A DNA stretch of 64,000 bases from an uncultured Acidimicrobiia bacterium (GTDB lineage Bacteria; Actinomycetota; Acidimicrobiia; Acidimicrobiales; CAIXPF01), in assembly GCA_903921205.1 (NCBI GenBank), contig CAIXPF010000034.1:51844-115843 (forward strand). Direction: 5' to 3'. This document shows, in pieces, positions 34,011 to 42,040 of this stretch (position 1 is its first letter; each line of letters starts with the position of its first letter). A program made the position numbers and the translations under genes. Under the pieces are notes generated by a model. It saw only the letters and a program-made list of their open reading frames with translations, was not told the DNA's origin and did no database searches.

Positions 34011-34988
34011 ATGGAACCGCTCACGATCGTCGACCCGGACCTGCCCATCATCGACGCCCACCACCACCTGTGGCTCGAGGGCGGGCACGGCGGACAGCGG
34101 GCCTACACCGTCGAGGAACTGCACCGTGACCTCGCGACCGGCCATGACATCCGGGCCACCGTGTTCGTGGAGTGCCACTCGTGCTACCGCAGCGACGGAC
34201 CCGCCGAGTTCCGCCCGGTCGGGGAGATCGAGTTCGTGGCGGCCCAGGCAGCCGAGGCCCGGCGGCGCGGCGGCCCGCCGATCGCTGCCATCGTGGGTCA
34301 TGCCGACCTCAGCCTCGGCAACGCCGTCGAGCGGGTGCTCGAGGCGCACGAGGCCGCCGGCGGCGGGCTGTTCCGTGGGGTCCGCCACACCACCGCCCAC
34401 GACCCGTCCCCGATGAACAACAGCGCCGGCCGGGCCGGCCTGATGGCGGAACCGTCCTTCCGCGACGGGGTACGCACGCTGGGCCGTAGGGGCCACAGCT
34501 ACGACGCCTTCTTCTTCCACCCGCAGCTGCCGGAGGCCGTCGCCCTGGCCCGGGCCTGCCCGGAGGTCACCATCGTGGCCAACCACTTCGGCACGCCCAT
34601 CGCCGGTGGCCCCTACCGGGGCCGGGCCACCGAGACCCGGGCGTTCTGGCGGGAGCAGATCGCCGAGCTGGCCCGCTGCTCGAACGTGGTCATGAAGCTC
34701 GGCGCGATCACCCGACCGTTGTCGGGCGACCGCTGGGACCGCAACCCGACCACCGCCACCGCCGCGGACATCGACCGGGCCTGGCGCGACGAGATCCGCT
34801 GGTGCATCGACCACTTCGGACCGGACCGCTGCCTGTTCGAGTCGAACTTCCCCGTCGACAAGCCCTGCGTGTCCTACGCCGAGCTGTGGAACGGCTTCAA
34901 GCTCGCCACCGCCGACTACGGACCCGACGAGCGTCGCGCCCTGTTCCACGACACCGCCGCGCGCGTCTACCGCATCGCCCTGGACTGA
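34011..34988 (+). CDS. amidohydrolase family protein (LigI/TIM-barrel lactonase-like)
   Basis: 325 aa from ATG 34011 (MEPLTIVDPDLPIIDAHHHLW). The metal-binding HHH triplet at ~17-19, VFVECHS, ANHFGTP and the terminal FESNFPVDKPC segment fit amidohydro_2 lactonases and decarboxylases. The 813-aa track version runs through noncoding repeats. It is divergent from the CoA-transferase with ~120 bp between starts. Its last codons (LD-stop) lie in the first unit of a 34-bp tandem repeat. Confidence 0.9.
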   Translation: MEPLTIVDPDLPIIDAHHHLWLEGGHGGQRAYTVEELHRDLATGHDIRATVFVECHSCYRSDGPAEFRPVGEIEFVAAQAAEARRRGGPPIAAIVGHADLSLGNAVERVLEAHEAAGGGLFRGVRHTTAHDPSPMNNSAGRAGLMAEPSFRDGVRTLGRRGHSYDAFFFHPQLPEAVALARACPEVTIVANHFGTPIAGGPYRGRATETRAFWREQIAELARCSNVVMKLGAITRPLSGDRWDRNPTTATAADIDRAWRDEIRWCIDHFGPDRCLFESNFPVDKPCVSYAELWNGFKLATADYGPDERRALFHDTAARVYRIALD

Positions 34989-35081
34989 CCACCGCGCTCA
35001 GCTCACCACCGCCCTGGACTGACCACCGCGCTCAGCTCACCACCGCCCTGGACTGACCACCGCGCTCAGCTCACCACCGTG
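34980..35081. repeat. 34-bp tandem repeat (x3) covering a stop codon
   Basis: Units start at 34980, 35014 and 35048 with CTGGACTGACCACCGCGCTC. The first unit contains the amidohydrolase stop codon, so the gene's last nine bases are copied twice downstream. The copies are nearly exact, suggesting recent slippage or duplication. Confidence 0.9.
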
Positions 35082-35446
35082 CGGGGTGTGCCGCCGTCGT
35101 CGGGGTTCGTGCTGTGCCGGCGATAGCTCGAGGTCGCCCGGTCGATGAGGCCGGAGGCGGCTGCGGGCGCGGAACGGTCGAGGTGCGAGGCCGCGGTCGC
35201 CAACCGTCCGCAACAGGCGCAGCCGACCGGGACCGCGCCCGACACCGGCACCGGCCGTGGCACCGACGCCGTGCGGACCACCGGTTGCGGCTGCGGGGCA
35301 CCGACGGCGTCGGGGCGATCCTCGGGCGCGTTGCCGCCACCGCCGTCGGAGGTTCCCGGTCGCCGGTTGGTGGACTCGGCCGACGGCGCGATCGACCGAC
35401 GATCGGTGCTGAAGGTTCGACCAATTGATCCCAGGGAGAACGCCAT
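35066..35446 (-). CDS. doubtful hypothetical protein, Pro/Ala/Ser-rich
   Basis: The 633-bp stretch 34989-35621 holds no recognisable gene. This 126-codon ORF (MAFSLGSIGRTFSTDRR...) is open with GC-rich third positions, but an overlapping plus-strand ORF shares the same third positions, so codon bias cannot decide. The middle is low complexity with a CACC cysteine cluster (VGCACCGRLA). It has no homologue I recognise. It begins just before the opposite-strand small ORF at 35445, and its stop lies in the 34-bp repeat. Confidence 0.28.
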   Translation of the reverse strand: MAFSLGSIGRTFSTDRRSIAPSAESTNRRPGTSDGGGGNAPEDRPDAVGAPQPQPVVRTASVPRPVPVSGAVPVGCACCGRLATAASHLDRSAPAAASGLIDRATSSYRRHSTNPDDGGTPRTVVS

Positions 35447-35579
35447 GACGTCTCGACTTTCGGCGCCCCATCCATGGTGCCGGCACGATCCTTCTGGCCA
35501 AACTCGGCCTACTCGGTACATCGACCGGATCGTCGCCCGCCTTGAGGACCTCCTCGGCGGAACCCGGCCAGGCCCGTAG
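35445..35579 (+). CDS. doubtful small protein, 44 aa
   Basis: ATG 35445 is preceded by AGGGAGAA at proper spacing, which is better than most starts here. The product MTSRLSAPHPWCRHDPSGQT... ends with an amphipathic helix-like YIDRIVARLEDLLGG. Codon use is only moderately biased. It is in frame with a longer upstream ORF that could be spurious. Unknown function; existence unproven. Confidence 0.25.
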   Translation: MTSRLSAPHPWCRHDPSGQTRPTRYIDRIVARLEDLLGGTRPGP

Positions 35580-35621
35580 CCGCCGGACCGTGGCCGGGCG
35601 GGGCCCGCAGGGTGACCGTGG

Positions 35622-36320
35622 TCAGCCGAGCTCGAAGACCCGGTCGGCGAGGAAGCGGGTGTCGGCAGGGTCGCTACAGGCCAGCACCACGATGGCCGAC
35701 CGCGTCGCGAGCTGCCCGGCGAGCCACTGGCGCACGCTCAGACGGGTCCGGCTGTCCAGCGCGGCGAACGGGTCGTCGAGGACGACCACCGCCTCGCCGA
35801 GGGCGAGACAACGGGCCAGGGCCACCCGCTGGGTCTCGCCGCCCGAGAGGGTCCAGCCGTCGCGCCGGTAGACCGCAGGCGTCAGGCCGAGGGCCTCGAG
35901 GGTCGCCTCCGCAGCCTGGCCGGCCCCGGCGGCAGTGCCGGACCCGACGGTGCCGGACCCGACGGAGGCCGGTCCAGCACGGCCGATCACCTGGTCGATC
36001 GCGGCGATGTGGTCGGCCAGCATCGGGCGGGGCGGGAGGTAGGCAACCGGGCGCTCGGCCTCGGGACGCCACCCGCCCGCCGCCGGGTCGTCCCACACCC
36101 CGTCGGGACCCACCAGCCGCCCCGAGGACAGCCGGAGCCGGCCCGCCAGCGCAGCGAGCAGCGTCGACTTGCCCGAACCGACCTCACCGAGGACGCCCAC
36201 CACCTCGCCCGCCGCTACCGCCAGCGTGGCCTCGAGCACGAAGGAATCACGCTCCAACCGTCCGTCGAGGGACAACCCCGGCAACTCCCAGGACCCTTCA
36301 GCAGCAGATCGTTCCGGCAT
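35622..36320 (-). CDS. orphan ABC transporter ATP-binding protein
   Basis: 232 aa from ATG 36318-36320. Walker A is GEVGSGKST (first G replaced by a Glu-containing turn: GVLGEVGSGKSTLLAALAG), signature LSGGETQRVALARCLALG, Walker B AVVVLDDPFAALD, and the switch-His position falls in VVLACSDPADTRF, where the expected His is not evident. The Q-loop region YLPPRPMLADHIA lacks a clear Gln. It is a single short ATPase domain with no permease beside it; the neighbour AzlCD does not need ATP. It could be a ModC-like or MRP/CFTR-like half (the GEVGSGKST form occurs in ABCC proteins). Confidence 0.82.
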   Translation of the reverse strand: MPERSAAEGSWELPGLSLDGRLERDSFVLEATLAVAAGEVVGVLGEVGSGKSTLLAALAGRLRLSSGRLVGPDGVWDDPAAGGWRPEAERPVAYLPPRPMLADHIAAIDQVIGRAGPASVGSGTVGSGTAAGAGQAAEATLEALGLTPAVYRRDGWTLSGGETQRVALARCLALGEAVVVLDDPFAALDSRTRLSVRQWLAGQLATRSAIVVLACSDPADTRFLADRVFELG

Positions 36321-36535
36321 CACCCCAGTCTGTCCGCTGCACCCTCCCGTCCACCCGAGGCCCGGCCGACCGCTACGGGGCGATGCGGCTACGGTGCCCT
36401 CGATCACGCGCCGACACCCGGGGGAGCTGTCATGACCACGCCGAGCCCAGCGCGGGCCCGCTGCGCAGACCGAGCCGGGTACCCCGACCCTGACCCGGCC
36501 GGGCGGCACCGCCGAACCTCACGGCCGCAGCGGCG

Positions 36536-37252
36536 ATGACCGCGGCTGCACAACCACCGGCCGAGACGGTCAAGGGCAAGAGCGCCCTCGACCTCGGCAC
36601 CCTGCTGTTCGCGTCGATCGCCATCGGCATCGCCGTCACGTCGATCCTCAGCGGGGTCGGCACCTCGGGCTGGGCGGTGATGGCCGCCTGCACCTTCGCC
36701 TACTCGGGAACCGGCGAGGTGGCCTACGCCTCGGTCATCGCCGCCGGCGGAGCCATGACCCCGGCGTTGGTGGCAGCGATGCTGGTCAGCTCCCGGTTCG
36801 GGTTGCTGGCCATGAGCATGACCGGCCGCTGGAAGGCCCCGCTGTGGGAGCGCATCGTCGTCGCCCACCTGGCCTCCGAGGTCGCCGTGGCCGCCGCCAT
36901 CGAAGCCGAGCCGCGCGGCGAACAGGCCGCGCGACGGGCCTTCTTCGAGCTGGCGTTGTGCAACACGGCCGGCTGGATCATCGGCTCGGGCATCGGGCTG
37001 GCCCTCGGCGACGTCGTCGGCAACACCGGACGGATCGGCCTCGACGTGGTGTTCCCGGCCTCGTTCGTGGGTGCGGTGGTCAACGGCCTGCGCCGCAAGG
37101 ACAGCACGGTGGCGGTGGTCGCCGGTGCCGGTGCGGCCCTGGCCCTCACGCCGGTGCTGCCCCCGGGGCTGCCGGTGCTGCTGGCCGCCGCCACCTCCCT
37201 GCTGGCCATGGCGGCCCCGGCCGCCACCTGGCGGAAGCCGGCGGTGTCGTGA
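36536..37252 (+). CDS. azlC: AzlC-type branched-chain amino acid exporter subunit
   Basis: 238 aa membrane protein. The first helices LLFASIAIGIAVTSILSGVG and VMAACTFAYSGTGEVAYASVIAAGG follow the AzlC/YgaZ pattern. The stop overlaps the GTG of the AzlD-type gene (GTGA), the classical azlCD arrangement. Together they should export branched-chain amino acids or analogues. The ATPase gene is divergent. Confidence 0.87.
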   Translation: MTAAAQPPAETVKGKSALDLGTLLFASIAIGIAVTSILSGVGTSGWAVMAACTFAYSGTGEVAYASVIAAGGAMTPALVAAMLVSSRFGLLAMSMTGRWKAPLWERIVVAHLASEVAVAAAIEAEPRGEQAARRAFFELALCNTAGWIIGSGIGLALGDVVGNTGRIGLDVVFPASFVGAVVNGLRRKDSTVAVVAGAGAALALTPVLPPGLPVLLAAATSLLAMAAPAATWRKPAVS

Positions 37253-37560
37253 CCGCGCTCGGGACCCTGCTGTTCATCCTCGGCGTGTTCGCCATCCGCA
37301 TGGTCGGGGGCTTCTCGCTCAGCGGCGTGCTCGCCGGCAACGAGCGCGTCACCCGCCTGCTGCTGTTGATGCCGTTGTCGATCGTGTCCGCCGTGGTGGC
37401 CGTGCAGACCTTCACCAAGGGCACCACCCTGGTCCTCGACGCCCGGGCCGTGGGCATCGCCGTCGCTGCGATCCTCTCCTGGCGCAAGGTGCCGCTGGGC
37501 GTGGTGGTCGTGATCGCTGCGCTGACCACCGCGCTGGTCCGCCAGCTCGGCTGGGGCTGA
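37249..37560 (+). CDS. azlD: AzlD-type small membrane subunit
   Basis: 103 aa, GTG start overlapping the azlC stop by 4 bp. Three to four short hydrophobic helices (LGTLLFILGVFAIRMVGGFSL, LLLLMPLSIVSAVVAVQTF, VVVVIAALTTALVRQL), the usual size and layout of AzlD/YgaH. Acts with the preceding subunit in the cytoplasmic membrane. Confidence 0.87.
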   Translation: MTALGTLLFILGVFAIRMVGGFSLSGVLAGNERVTRLLLLMPLSIVSAVVAVQTFTKGTTLVLDARAVGIAVAAILSWRKVPLGVVVVIAALTTALVRQLGWG

Positions 37561-37618
37561 GCGGGCCGAACTTCCCGACATCGGTCCGCGGCCGGGCGGT
37601 GGCGTGCCAGGATGCGCC

Positions 37619-39028
37619 ATGGCCCGTCACCGTTCGCGTCACCGTTCGCGTCACCGGGCGGGCCCCGTGACGACCGGACGCGACGGTTGGGCCAGCCGCA
37701 GCGGCTTCCTGCTGGCCACGATCGGGTCGGCCATCGGGATCGGGAGCATCTGGAAGTTCCCCTACGAGGTGGGCGCCAACGGGGGCGGGGCCTTCGTCGT
37801 GGTCTACGCCCTGGGGTTGGCGCTGGTCGTGGTCCCGTTGCTGCTCGCCGAGTTCGCCCTCGGACGGCGTGGCGGTGCCGATGCCGCCACCTCGCTCGAG
37901 CGCATCGCCGCGGCCGAACACGCCGGGCGGCAGTGGCGGCTGGTCGGGGTGCTCGGCGCGGTCTCCGCCTTCCTCATCCTCAGCTTCTACGCGGTGATCG
38001 GCGGCTGGACCCTGGCCTTCGCCGTGAAGACCGCCACCACCGGCCTCGTCAGCGGTGACGCCGCCGAGGTCGCGGCACGTTTCGACGGGTTCCTCGCCTC
38101 ACCGGGCCAGATGATCCTGGCCCAGGCTGCGTTCCTGGTGGCCGTCACCGTCGTCGTGGCCCGGGGCGTGCAGCGGGGGATCGAGTCGGCGATGAAGCTC
38201 CTCATGCCGCTGCTCACCGTGCTCCTGGTGGCGCTGGCCTGCTACACGTCGGTGCGCGGCGACGCCGCGGCGGCGGTGCGCTTCCTGTTCGTGCCGCGCT
38301 TCGACCAGCTCGGCGCCCGGGCGGTGCTCGACGCACTGGGGCTGGGCTTCTTCTCCATCGGGGTCGGGCTCGGCCTGATGATCACCTACGCGGCCTACAG
38401 CTCGGCGGGCACCGACCTGCGTCAGGTGGCCATCACCTCGGTGCTGGCCGACACCGCAGTGTCGCTCGTGGCCGGCATGGCGGTGTTCCCCATCGTGTTC
38501 GCCCAGGGTCTCGACCCGGCGAGCGGGCCCGGCCTGGTGTTCGTGTCGCTGCCCCTGGCCTTCGCCACGGTGCCCTTCGGCCGGGTCGCCGCCACCGCGT
38601 TCTTCCTGCTGCTGTTCGTGGCCGCGCTCGGCTCGGCCGTGGCCATGCTCGAAGGGGTCAGCGAGGTCGCCGCCACCGCCCTTCGCCGGCCGCGCCGGAC
38701 CATGGTGGTGGCGGCGGGCCTGGCCTGCTTCGTCGCCGGCCTGGCCACCGTCGGATCGTTCAACTGGTGGGCGCACTGGCACCCGCTCGACGCACTCGGG
38801 GCCCACGACGCGACCGTGTTCGACCTCATCGACCGGCTGACCTCGGACCTGCTGCTCCCGCTGGGCGGCCTGGCGCTGGCGGTGTTCACCGGCTGGGTCA
38901 CCGGTGGACGGGTGGTCGCCGGTGAGCTCGGGATGTCCCGGCGTGGCGCCATGCTGCTCGGGGGGTTGCTGCGCTATGTCGTACCCGGCGTGGTCGTGGC
39001 CACCACCGCCGCCGCCCTGTTCGGCTGA
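37619..39028 (+). CDS. sodium-dependent transporter, SNF/NSS (LeuT-like) family
   Basis: 469 aa from ATG 37619 with AGGA upstream. The TM1 signature GFLLATIGSAIGIGSIWKFPY and TM2 NGGGAFVVVYALGLALVVVPLLLAEFALG are diagnostic of the NSS family, and FFSIGVGLGLMITYAAYSS is the TM6 region. About 11-12 helices, normal for prokaryotic members. It should import an amino acid or related solute with Na+. A short CGTTCGCGTCAC direct repeat lies at the start of the gene (HRSRHRSRHR). Confidence 0.92.
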   Translation: MARHRSRHRSRHRAGPVTTGRDGWASRSGFLLATIGSAIGIGSIWKFPYEVGANGGGAFVVVYALGLALVVVPLLLAEFALGRRGGADAATSLERIAAAEHAGRQWRLVGVLGAVSAFLILSFYAVIGGWTLAFAVKTATTGLVSGDAAEVAARFDGFLASPGQMILAQAAFLVAVTVVVARGVQRGIESAMKLLMPLLTVLLVALACYTSVRGDAAAAVRFLFVPRFDQLGARAVLDALGLGFFSIGVGLGLMITYAAYSSAGTDLRQVAITSVLADTAVSLVAGMAVFPIVFAQGLDPASGPGLVFVSLPLAFATVPFGRVAATAFFLLLFVAALGSAVAMLEGVSEVAATALRRPRRTMVVAAGLACFVAGLATVGSFNWWAHWHPLDALGAHDATVFDLIDRLTSDLLLPLGGLALAVFTGWVTGGRVVAGELGMSRRGAMLLGGLLRYVVPGVVVATTAAALFG

Positions 39029-39108
39029 GCGGCAGCGGACGACGGGCCCGCGGCAGCAGCGTAGGCTCCGGTCATCGTCGTGCGTACAGACCGGAACGGA
39101 GCAACCCC

Positions 39109-39795
39109 ATGGCGCTGCACCCCAAGGGCGTGAACCACCTCGCCATCTCGACCAACGACATGAAGGGCCAGCTCGAGTTCTTCTGCGACGTGCTCGGGTG
39201 CCCGCTCAAGGCCCTGTACTGGATGCACGGCGTGGCCAACACCTTTCACGGCTTCGTCGAGCTCTCCCCCGAGAGCTACGTCGCCTTCGTCCAGAGCCCT
39301 GCGAACCCCGCGACGAGCGAGATCGGGGTGACCCATGCCGGCAACCCCACCGGCACCACCACCGCCGGCACCATGCAACACGTGTCCTTCCACGTCGACA
39401 CCTTCGACGAGCTACTGGCCATGCGCGACCGCATCCGGGCGCGCGGGGTGCCGGTGCTGGGACCGCTCGACCACGGGATGATCCAGTCGATGTACTTCGC
39501 CGGGCCCGAGGGCCTGGTGCTGGAGATCACCTGCGGCAGCGGCATCGACCCCGACCAGTGGGTCGATCCCGAGGTGGTCGAACTCTGCGGCATCTCCGCC
39601 GACGAACTGGCCCGCCTGCGGCAACCCGACGAGTTCGAGCGGCCGCCTACCGCAGTGCCCCAGCCGCCGCGCGACCCGGCCAAGCCCGTCCTGGTGTACC
39701 CGCCGGCGATCTACGAGCGGGTGCTGGGGGCCAGCGACGAGGACGTGTGGGAACGCTTCAGCGAGACCACCCCACCGGTCCCGCCCCGCGCGTGA
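39109..39795 (+). CDS. VOC family (glyoxalase/dioxygenase-like) protein
   Basis: 228 aa. The single VOC module runs from KGVNHLAISTNDMKGQLEFFCDVLG to SMYFAGPEGLVLEITCG, with metal-ligand candidates His10, His in TMQHVSFHV, and the final Glu. The C-terminal ~90 residues (WVDPEVVELCGISADELARL...) are a helical/Pro-rich extension. Function could be a lyase, isomerase or extradiol-like dioxygenase. The stop overlaps the GTG of the ATP-grasp gene (GTGA), indicating coupled translation. Confidence 0.88.
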   Translation: MALHPKGVNHLAISTNDMKGQLEFFCDVLGCPLKALYWMHGVANTFHGFVELSPESYVAFVQSPANPATSEIGVTHAGNPTGTTTAGTMQHVSFHVDTFDELLAMRDRIRARGVPVLGPLDHGMIQSMYFAGPEGLVLEITCGSGIDPDQWVDPEVVELCGISADELARLRQPDEFERPPTAVPQPPRDPAKPVLVYPPAIYERVLGASDEDVWERFSETTPPVPPRA

Positions 39796-41033
39796 GCACC
39801 GCGCCGCCTGACGACGACGCTGCACTGGTGGTGCTGGCCGGACCGACCGACAGCTACCGGTTGGGAGCGTTCCGACGCGCCGCCGCCTCGCTCGGGGCGT
39901 CGGTGACCGTCGTCGTCGACCGGCCCCACCCGCTCGACGGAGCGGCCCGCCACACCGAGTTCGCCGCTGCTGCTCCTGCGGCGGACGGCACCGCCGGTGA
40001 CGTCCTCGCCGGCCTGCGTCCGGACGCAGTGGTCGCCACCGACGCGGTGGCGACGGTTTTCGCCGCCGCGGCCGGTACCGCCGCGGGTCTCCGTTGCAAC
40101 CACCCCGATGCCGCTGCAGCGGCCGGGGACAAGGGCCTGCAGCGGCTCGCGGCCCGCCGGGCCGGGGTCCGCCAGCCCGAGTTCAGCCTGGTCGATGACG
40201 GCGACGACCTCGCCCCGGCAGCCCTCGCCGTGGGCCTGCCGGCGGTGGTCAAGCCGCTGCGGCTGACCGCCGGCCGCGGGGTGATCCGGGTCGAGGACCC
40301 CCTCGACGCCCGCGCCGTCGGTCCGCTGGTGCGGGAACTCGGCGGCCACGACACGGTGCTGGTCGAACGGTTCGTGCCCGGCGGCGAGGTCGCCCTCGAG
40401 GGCCTGCTCGACGACGGCCGGCTGCACACGCTGGCGGTCTACGACAAGCCCGACGCGCCGCAGGGTCCGACCTTCCCCGAGACGATGTTGATCACCCCGA
40501 GCCTGCTCCCGGCCACCACGCAGCGCCGTCTGGCCCACGACACCGCTGCGGTCTGTGCCGAGCTGGGCCTGCGGCACGGCCCGGTGCACGCGGAGTTCCG
40601 CATCGACGACCGCGGACGCGCCTGGTTCCTCGAGTTGGCGGCGCGCACCATCGGCGGCCGTTGTGCGTCGATGCTGCGCTTCCACCGCCCGGCCGACGGC
40701 GCGGCCCGCACGCTCGAGGAGCTGGTGCTGCGCCAGGCCCTCGGTCTGGAGTTCGGCCACACCCCGGCCGACGGGTCCGCCGGGGTGTGGATGATCCCCG
40801 TCGCGCACACCGGGCGCCTCGTCGCCATCGAAGGGGCCGACGAGGTGGCTGCGCTGCCCGGCATCACCGAGGTCGCGCTCGACGTGGTGGTCGGCGAGCG
40901 GCTCGAGGCACTGCCGCGCGGCGATCGCTACCCGGGCTTCGTGTTCGCCCGGGGGGACGACCCTGCCGAGGTCCACACCGCTCTGGCCAAGGCCGCCGCC
41001 ACGCTCCGGCTCGTGATCGAACCGGAACGCTGA
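39792..41033 (+). CDS. ATP-grasp domain protein, carboxylate-amine ligase-like
   Basis: 413 aa, GTG start. Residues ~10-100 form a pre-ATP-grasp Rossmann-like domain (ALVVLAGPTDSYRLGAFRRAAASLG). The ATP-grasp core shows DKGLQRLAARRAGVRQPEF, AVVKPLRLTAGRGVIRV (ATP-binding Lys), VLVERFVPGGEVALEGLL and AEFRIDDRGRAWFLELAARTIGG (Mg ligands). It should ligate a carboxylate to an amine, thiol or ammonia through an acylphosphate. The coupling to a VOC protein is uncommon. Substrate unknown. Confidence 0.88.
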   Translation: MSTAPPDDDAALVVLAGPTDSYRLGAFRRAAASLGASVTVVVDRPHPLDGAARHTEFAAAAPAADGTAGDVLAGLRPDAVVATDAVATVFAAAAGTAAGLRCNHPDAAAAAGDKGLQRLAARRAGVRQPEFSLVDDGDDLAPAALAVGLPAVVKPLRLTAGRGVIRVEDPLDARAVGPLVRELGGHDTVLVERFVPGGEVALEGLLDDGRLHTLAVYDKPDAPQGPTFPETMLITPSLLPATTQRRLAHDTAAVCAELGLRHGPVHAEFRIDDRGRAWFLELAARTIGGRCASMLRFHRPADGAARTLEELVLRQALGLEFGHTPADGSAGVWMIPVAHTGRLVAIEGADEVAALPGITEVALDVVVGERLEALPRGDRYPGFVFARGDDPAEVHTALAKAAATLRLVIEPER

Positions 41034-41055
41034 CGGCGGCGCATGGACATACCGA

Positions 41056-41976
41056 TCAGTACGGGTTGAAGTTGAGCTTCAGACCGGGACGGGGCCAGGT
41101 CACCTTGCGCAGGGTGCCGGTGAGCGAACCGGTGATGTAGGCGGTGCGCAGGTCGGGGCCGCCGAAGCAGATGTTCGTGGTGAGCACGTCGCCGGTCGGC
41201 ACGTGCACGCTCGAGCCGTCCGAAGGGTCGATGTCGGTGATCCCGCCGTTGCGGATGGTGGCGACGCACACGTGGCCCGCGGCGTCGACCGCCAGGCTGT
41301 CGAGCAGCTGCTCACCCGGCAGGCCGACCACCAGCTCGCCCCGGGTCTTCTTGCCGAAGGTCGCCTCGAGCCGGCCCGGGCCGCTCAGCTTCCAGCTGCG
41401 CACCCGACCGGTGTGGGTCTCCGCGACGTAGACCACGTCCTCCGCCGGCGAGAGGCCCACCCCGTTGGGACCCTCGATGGGGAAGATCACCTCGCGTACC
41501 TCGGAACCGTCGGGCTTGGCGTAGTACAGCCCGCCACGGTCCACCGAGCGTTCGTGGGTCTTGCCGTGGTCGGTGAACCAGAACCCACCGGTACGGTCGA
41601 AGACCAGGTCGTTCGGGCCCTTCAGTGGCACCCCGTCGACCTCGGTGTACAGCGTCTCCACTGCGCCGGTGGCGAGGTCCACGGCCTGGATGGACCCGCC
41701 CACGTAGCTGTCGAGGGTCTCGGCGATGCGCACCTTGCCGTCACGGATCTCGGTATCGAACCCGCCGTTGTTGCACACGTAGATCCGGCCGTCGGGCCCG
41801 AACGCCGCACCGTTGGGCCCACCGCCGGTCTCGGCCACGGTCTCCACCCGGCCGTCGGGGTACACCCGGCTCAGCTTCCCGGCGGCGATCTCCACCAGGA
41901 TCACGCTGCCGTCGGGCATGGCGATGGGCCCCTCGGGGAAGGCCAGTCCCTCGGCGATGATCTCGACGTCACTCAT
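41056..41976 (-). CDS. SMP-30/gluconolactonase family protein
   Basis: 306 aa from ATG 41976. It is a six-bladed propeller: AEGLAFPEGPIAMPDGSVILVE (metal Glu), GGGPNGAAFGPDGRIYVCNNGG, GPNDLVFDRTGGFWFTDHG, IEGPNGVGLSPAEDVVYVAETHTGRV and LDSLAVDAAGHVCVATI (metal Asp). It would hydrolyse a lactone in sugar or aromatic catabolism. It converges on the ATP-grasp gene with 22 bp between stops. Confidence 0.92.
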   Translation of the reverse strand: MSDVEIIAEGLAFPEGPIAMPDGSVILVEIAAGKLSRVYPDGRVETVAETGGGPNGAAFGPDGRIYVCNNGGFDTEIRDGKVRIAETLDSYVGGSIQAVDLATGAVETLYTEVDGVPLKGPNDLVFDRTGGFWFTDHGKTHERSVDRGGLYYAKPDGSEVREVIFPIEGPNGVGLSPAEDVVYVAETHTGRVRSWKLSGPGRLEATFGKKTRGELVVGLPGEQLLDSLAVDAAGHVCVATIRNGGITDIDPSDGSSVHVPTGDVLTTNICFGGPDLRTAYITGSLTGTLRKVTWPRPGLKLNFNPY

Positions 41977-42040
41977 ACGGTCCCCCAACACGGTCAACGA
42001 CCCCGGGCGCACGCCCCCCGGGCCTCGGTCGGCGGGGATC

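Noticed and set aside
32547-34988. 813-aa plus-strand ORF
   Set aside because: Only the last 325 codons are real (amidohydrolase); the rest is antisense to the CoA-transferase and includes the noncoding 27-bp repeats.
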